This document shows, piece after piece, positions 59,870 to 64,000 of a stretch of 64,000 nucleotides of DNA. The stretch comes from Saxidomus purpurata (taxonomy: Eukaryota; Mollusca; Bivalvia; Venerida; Veneridae), in assembly GCA_022818135.1 (NCBI GenBank), contig JAFMSR010000019.1:253655-317654 (forward strand). Direction: 5' to 3'. A program made the translations under genes and the position numbers. Every line of letters starts with the position of its first letter. Positions within the stretch are counted from its first letter, which is position 1. The notes beneath the pieces were generated by a model, which did not search any database, had not been told where the DNA came from, and saw only the letters and a program-made list of their open reading frames with translations.

Positions 59870-61370
59870 ATATTTAAGCGTTCCAATTGTGTTGTCCCTA
59901 AATTCAAACTATATTTTCTCAGTGATGACTGTTAGATGCATATTATGTAGTTGTCACACAAATACACTTGTGCAAACATTTCAGTTTTTTGTATGCTATT
60001 TGTTGACAGTACGATAATTACTTTATATCGCATATTTTCAAACATTTCATTTGTATGTACAAGTGTTTATGGCATATCGAGTCTGTCGTCAGTACGATAA
60101 ATATGTCTTGACTAAAAGCCCCTTTTTCGAATATAACAAGCAAATTCAGTGAATTTATATCCTCCGCCAAATCATGCAAATAGTTGAAAAAGACCAACTA
60201 GAAAGTGTATTTGTCTGTCATTTCAAAGACGTTCTTAATGCAAACAAATGAACATCGACTTCACAATGGATTTAAATAGACAGGCTCGGCATGAATGTGA
60301 TTGATTTTTTAAAGGAGAATCAATGTCATTATAAACAAAATGGACGTTATAAAGAGCACATACTGTATTTTGGACCTTTTTAATTGATATGTTAACAGTT
60401 TTATGAAGTAGTATCAATAAATAGATTTAAATGTTGTTTTTTCATGATTACAAAACACAAGAAAAGGTTCCATGAGATTAAATAGTCTGTACATGTTAGT
60501 ACATGTATATGTTCGAGTACATTTTACTGGTAAATACTTTATATGTACTTATGTTCATTTGGAAATAAACGTGTCAATTAACACTGTAGACAGCCATTTT
60601 ACAAGTGTGTCAATAGTTTTTAAGTCTGTCCCAAAGGTTAAGAAAGCAAACACACTTATCTCCTAACCGTAGTTTCGTATTTCAAAACGTTATTGAAATG
60701 CATGTAAACAACGTTAAATGTTTTGTCAGAATCGTGATTTCTAAGATTATCAAATTATCACATTGCAGTGGTAGCTCGAATTTTAGAAAAGTAAAACTAA
60801 AGACATAATAATATAGGAACAGGTATATATTTTACATTTAACCTTTTCGAATTTTATCATAAAACATTCTTTGTGAATATACCCGAGTGAAAACCAAGCT
60901 TGTTACTTTTAATATGTAGGGGTATATTTGAAATGAGCTTTAGTGGTAACATAAGAAGAGCTTTGTCACATTTCAATATGTAAAGTTTCTTTGTAAAATA
61001 TATTTAAAAGGAAAGGAATTAATGATCTACATGTAACTTTACAGTTGTAAAAATCTATGGAAAAGGAATGTATGAATACATTTTATAATTGTTAATCTAA
61101 ATGAAAGAAAGTTATTAATTAAATTTATAATTTAGTAAGAAATTTGCAAAATTTAATGTAGATAAATTCCTCACACATTCTTCTTAAAATACGATGAAAG
61201 TATCATAATTGTGGGCTTTCCATCGTCATGTGCCTGCTGCCGTAAGTGTTATTTCAATTTACAGTAAAGTACTGAATATGGTATTCCCCTTTTTTTTAAC
61301 TACCCGTTCTTTCGCCGATATAAAAGTACCAAAAACGTTGATATTCAAAAGTATCCCTTAATTATTGAAT
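59870..61370. other. Intergenic, no gene seen
   Basis: AT-rich. Small frames (60235-60417, 60472-60666) have no domains. Confidence 0.35.
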
Positions 61371-61374
61371 ACCG

Positions 61375-61480
61375 CCTCCATTGTCGAGTGTTTAAGGTTC
61401 CTGGCCTGTAATCATAAAACCTCTCTCTGATTGAGGTCCATGGATTCGAGCCGTGTCATGAATTATGACCCTTTATTTCT
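61375..61480 (+). repeat. SINE fragment related to 33155-33370
   Basis: 'gtgtttaaggttcctggcc' and 'gaggtccatggattcgagccgtg' give box A/B-like spacing and match the SINE at 33.2 kb in order. Confidence 0.45.
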
Positions 61481-63710
61481 GATTATTTGCAGCTTCTTAC
61501 GGAGATTGGCAGACTCGTGCTATTTACATTAAACCTTCAAGATCAATGTATATATTTTATTTTGTTCTTTATAACTGTAAAATATTAAAACCGGTATCGA
61601 TAAAGCATTTTAACATTAAAACAGGAAGCTCAAAAATGCGTTTAACACTGTATATGCGACAGTTTACTGTATCTGGAGTCGTTACGTGCGCCGACAACTG
61701 TAACAATAAAGATTGTACATACAAATTCTGTAAATCCTCCCATATGTATATTCATATTTTAGGTTGTCCGAAATGGAATGGATATGTATTCCAATTGTAA
61801 AAAGATGAGAATATCATAATATGCAAGATAATCGCCGAAGTTGGTTAAACTTATTTTTTCAGCCTTTCCTCCTAGATCTATTGGACTAAACCTTGTGATA
61901 ATTGTTTCACACATTGGCACATGAATCATGTTAAATTCATAAAGTTAAAACGTGACAATGATTTCAGAACAGGTGAACGAAAACAAACACAAACGAATGT
62001 AAATAACACAAACACATATGCAATTTATCGTTTATTTTACAAAACGTGAAACACTAGATGGGACTAAATCGAATACTTCTCAAAATAGTAATGCACATAT
62101 ACAATTGCACAACAATTTCATTGACTAGTGCTACATACATGTAGATGATTTGCTAGTCTAATCGCGTCCCCTTGTTCAATCGCCGACTACTGAATATAAT
62201 TTATCAATTTTCCGTCTCGATTCTAGTTCCTGTAGTATTGTTCTGTTAATTTTCTTGTCAAATTGCATGACGTGTTAAATATATGACGGCATTTATAATA
62301 AAGTCATATGTATTATATATTAAAATGGAGAGACATGCGGACCTCACAGAATAGGAACAGGAAAAAAAAGGACGCTCGTCTAAACATATGTATCCTGTTC
62401 TGGTCTATAAAATTACATTGCTTCACTCAATTGGTTCTTTCTCACTTCTGAGTTTTTTTGTTTTGTTGACGTTGACAAAAGTTAAAGGCGGGTCATAACG
62501 AGGGAGATTTGTGAGCATACTTGCTACAGTGTTTACGTAAGGGATAGTATATTTTTCATAACCAAAACCGCTTTTACGAATTTCAGCACCAAGTAAATTC
62601 ATTGCGTGCTGCGTTGTCATTTAAAGTTTCAGAGATGGTTACATAGAGATTGAGCACTTAATTGTGCTACAGAGAGTCATCCGGAAATATGTGCATGTGT
62701 TAATCAGATATATTGTAGCCTAATGGCATTTTTCTTTCAATGTAATTCCGTATGAAAGAGTAGAGAAGAATGAAAGATAGCACATCTGCCTGTATACATG
62801 ACGTGAATTATTGTACCTGTTACTATTTTATTTCTGTATTGTTGAATTTGAATTCACTATTTGAACGTTTTTGTTTTGTTTAGTTGGCATTTTATGTCCC
62901 GTAAATGCGGTGAACTCTCATTTTCTCAGATTCCTTTAAGATATTGTATTGCGCCATCTTGGATAATTGTTTGCTACATTTCATCCCGATATTACTGACC
63001 ACAACTTAATAAGCCCGGTTGACGATCGATTACACGAATTTGGCAATATATAACGTGTAAGAAATAATGTATTATGGTTTTATTTCCTTTACTAGAAAAT
63101 GGAAACGTATCTTACGAAAATATGATAGCTAAAACAGTTTAAATAAATGAAACAATATTTAATAAAAAAGCGTTTTACAGGTCATATTATCTAATTCGAA
63201 AATAGTTTAAAGAGTATTAAACTGCACTGAACGTCTCTCCTAACACTTTAATGGTTATTCTTAAGGGTGTAAGATCTATAACTTTAAATATACTTCCGGT
63301 TTTCAAATCACTGAATGAAATTTCATACTTAACTTCAGTTTAACATTTTCAAATCTGCATTCATGCATATTACAATACCCAAACCGTCTTTATATTTAAC
63401 CTTTTGAATTTTAAATTGTAAAGTTTTATGAAATAGTTAGCAGTTTATAAATAGATAGGACATACAATCACGATATATCAAGTTACATCTTTATTGATCC
63501 GGGTATCTAGGCTAGCGATATTTGAGAAAAATTAAGTAAAATAACGCTTACATTTGTTTACATCTTGTTTTATGGTTGTACGACTAAGTATTAAACATCA
63601 GAAAAATATTTAAATTGTAGGAACATATAAAAGGAAATATAAATTAGAAAATATCTTACTAAAAAGTCTATGCATATTGTAAAGCTTTACCGAAGGGACG
63701 TTGCAAATCT
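61480..63710. other. Intergenic, mostly featureless
   Basis: AT-rich 5' flank of the second B-box gene. A block at 61965-62060 matches 40695-40800. One minus-strand frame is listed separately. Confidence 0.35.
62423..62620 (-). CDS. Hypothetical 65-residue protein or exon
   Basis: The minus-strand frame MTTQHAMNLLGAEIRKSGFG ... ending SEKEPIE-stop has balanced, non-repetitive composition with Pro, Gly and charged residues, unlike most chance frames here. No domain is recognised and no splice sites were confirmed. Confidence 0.25.
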   Translation of the reverse strand: MTTQHAMNLLGAEIRKSGFGYEKYTIPYVNTVASMLTNLPRYDPPLTFVNVNKTKKLRSEKEPIE

Positions 63711-63718
63711 ATTACAAT

Positions 63719-64000
63719 ATGGCGACCAGAGATAATTTATCTAGGACGTTAGAAGGTGGGCATGAACCTTTCTATGACTTTCCGTGTTCTCTGTGTGGAG
63801 ATGAAGGAAGAACCGTGGAGGCTGACCGTTACTGCGAAGAATGTTTGGTTTACATGTGTGACCCATGTGTAAGATATCACAATCGGATTCCTTTGAATAG
63901 GAGACACACGCTACTGGATAAAGGACAGTTTACAGCAGTGAGCCAGTCCGTAATAAAGTCTTTCCCGACAAAGCGCTGTTTGAAACATGCCGGAGAACTC
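63719..64000 (+). CDS. B-box (TRIM-like) protein, 5' part, runs off the window
   Basis: ATG at 63719 opens 94 codons that remain open to the window edge. It encodes CSLCGDEG ... RYCEECLVYMCDPCVRYH ... RRHTLLDK, a zinc-binding B-box (C-x2-C, C-x2-C, C-x2-C, H...H). The start of a second one, RCLKH, follows at the edge. As in the gene at 3.1 kb there is no RING. The two genes are of the same family and strand but clearly diverged. The first methionine is preceded by AT-rich sequence and no earlier in-frame ATG was noted. Confidence 0.82.
   Translation, partial: MATRDNLSRTLEGGHEPFYDFPCSLCGDEGRTVEADRYCEECLVYMCDPCVRYHNRIPLNRRHTLLDKGQFTAVSQSVIKSFPTKRCLKHAGEL

Overview
This looks like about 64 kb of AT-rich metazoan nuclear DNA, most likely from a bivalve mollusc. 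The signs are split genes with GT-AG introns, B-box (TRIM-like) genes, a fibrinogen-related immune-type gene, bivalve-like SINEs and dispersed 'GTCCG...TTGTCC.GAGCATAA' repeats, Tc1/mariner, Helitron and non-LTR elements, many foldback palindromes, and frequent acatgta motifs. The species cannot be named from the sequence alone. There is no prokaryotic-style gene organisation, so most short open frames are noise. Real genes were recovered as exon chains with compatible splice phases.

Layout, left to right. 1-746: 3' end of an LTR retrotransposon with a 236-bp LTR. 1262-2241: decayed Tc1-like transposase, minus strand. 3097-11620 (+): a three-exon gene encoding two B-boxes, a coiled coil and a C-terminal MIB/HERC2-like module, with one in-frame stop. 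Its introns hold microsatellites, a repeat element with internal tandem units, and a SINE. 12-17 kb: repeats plus one half of a direct duplication whose other half is at 58 kb.

17547-34115 (-): the centrepiece, an eight-exon model giving an uninterrupted 447-residue type II membrane protein: cytoplasmic tail, transmembrane helix, sushi/CCP, EGF, EGF, fibrinogen C-terminal domain. Decayed extra CCP exons and a LINE insertion lie within its introns. All exons up to the fibrinogen domain join in phase 1, so the damaged CCP exon can be skipped without changing frame.

35.9-40 kb: a 1269-bp element with perfect 26-bp TIRs, a long palindrome, and a striking array of spaced AGATATCT palindromes. 42.8-48.1 kb: a LINE 5' part (ORF1 plus endonuclease start) abutting the front half of a Helitron (OTU-like protease, HUH Rep), which has lost its helicase. 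49.9-52 kb: a truncated second copy of the EGF-EGF-fibrinogen region. 52-63 kb: foldbacks, tandem repeats with nuclear-receptor-like half-sites, the second half of the 15-kb duplication, and a possible small membrane-protein 3' end. 63719 to the end: the start of a second B-box gene that runs off the window.

Together the window shows two innate-immunity-type gene families (TRIM-like and FReD lectin-like) under active duplication, exon decay and transposon invasion.
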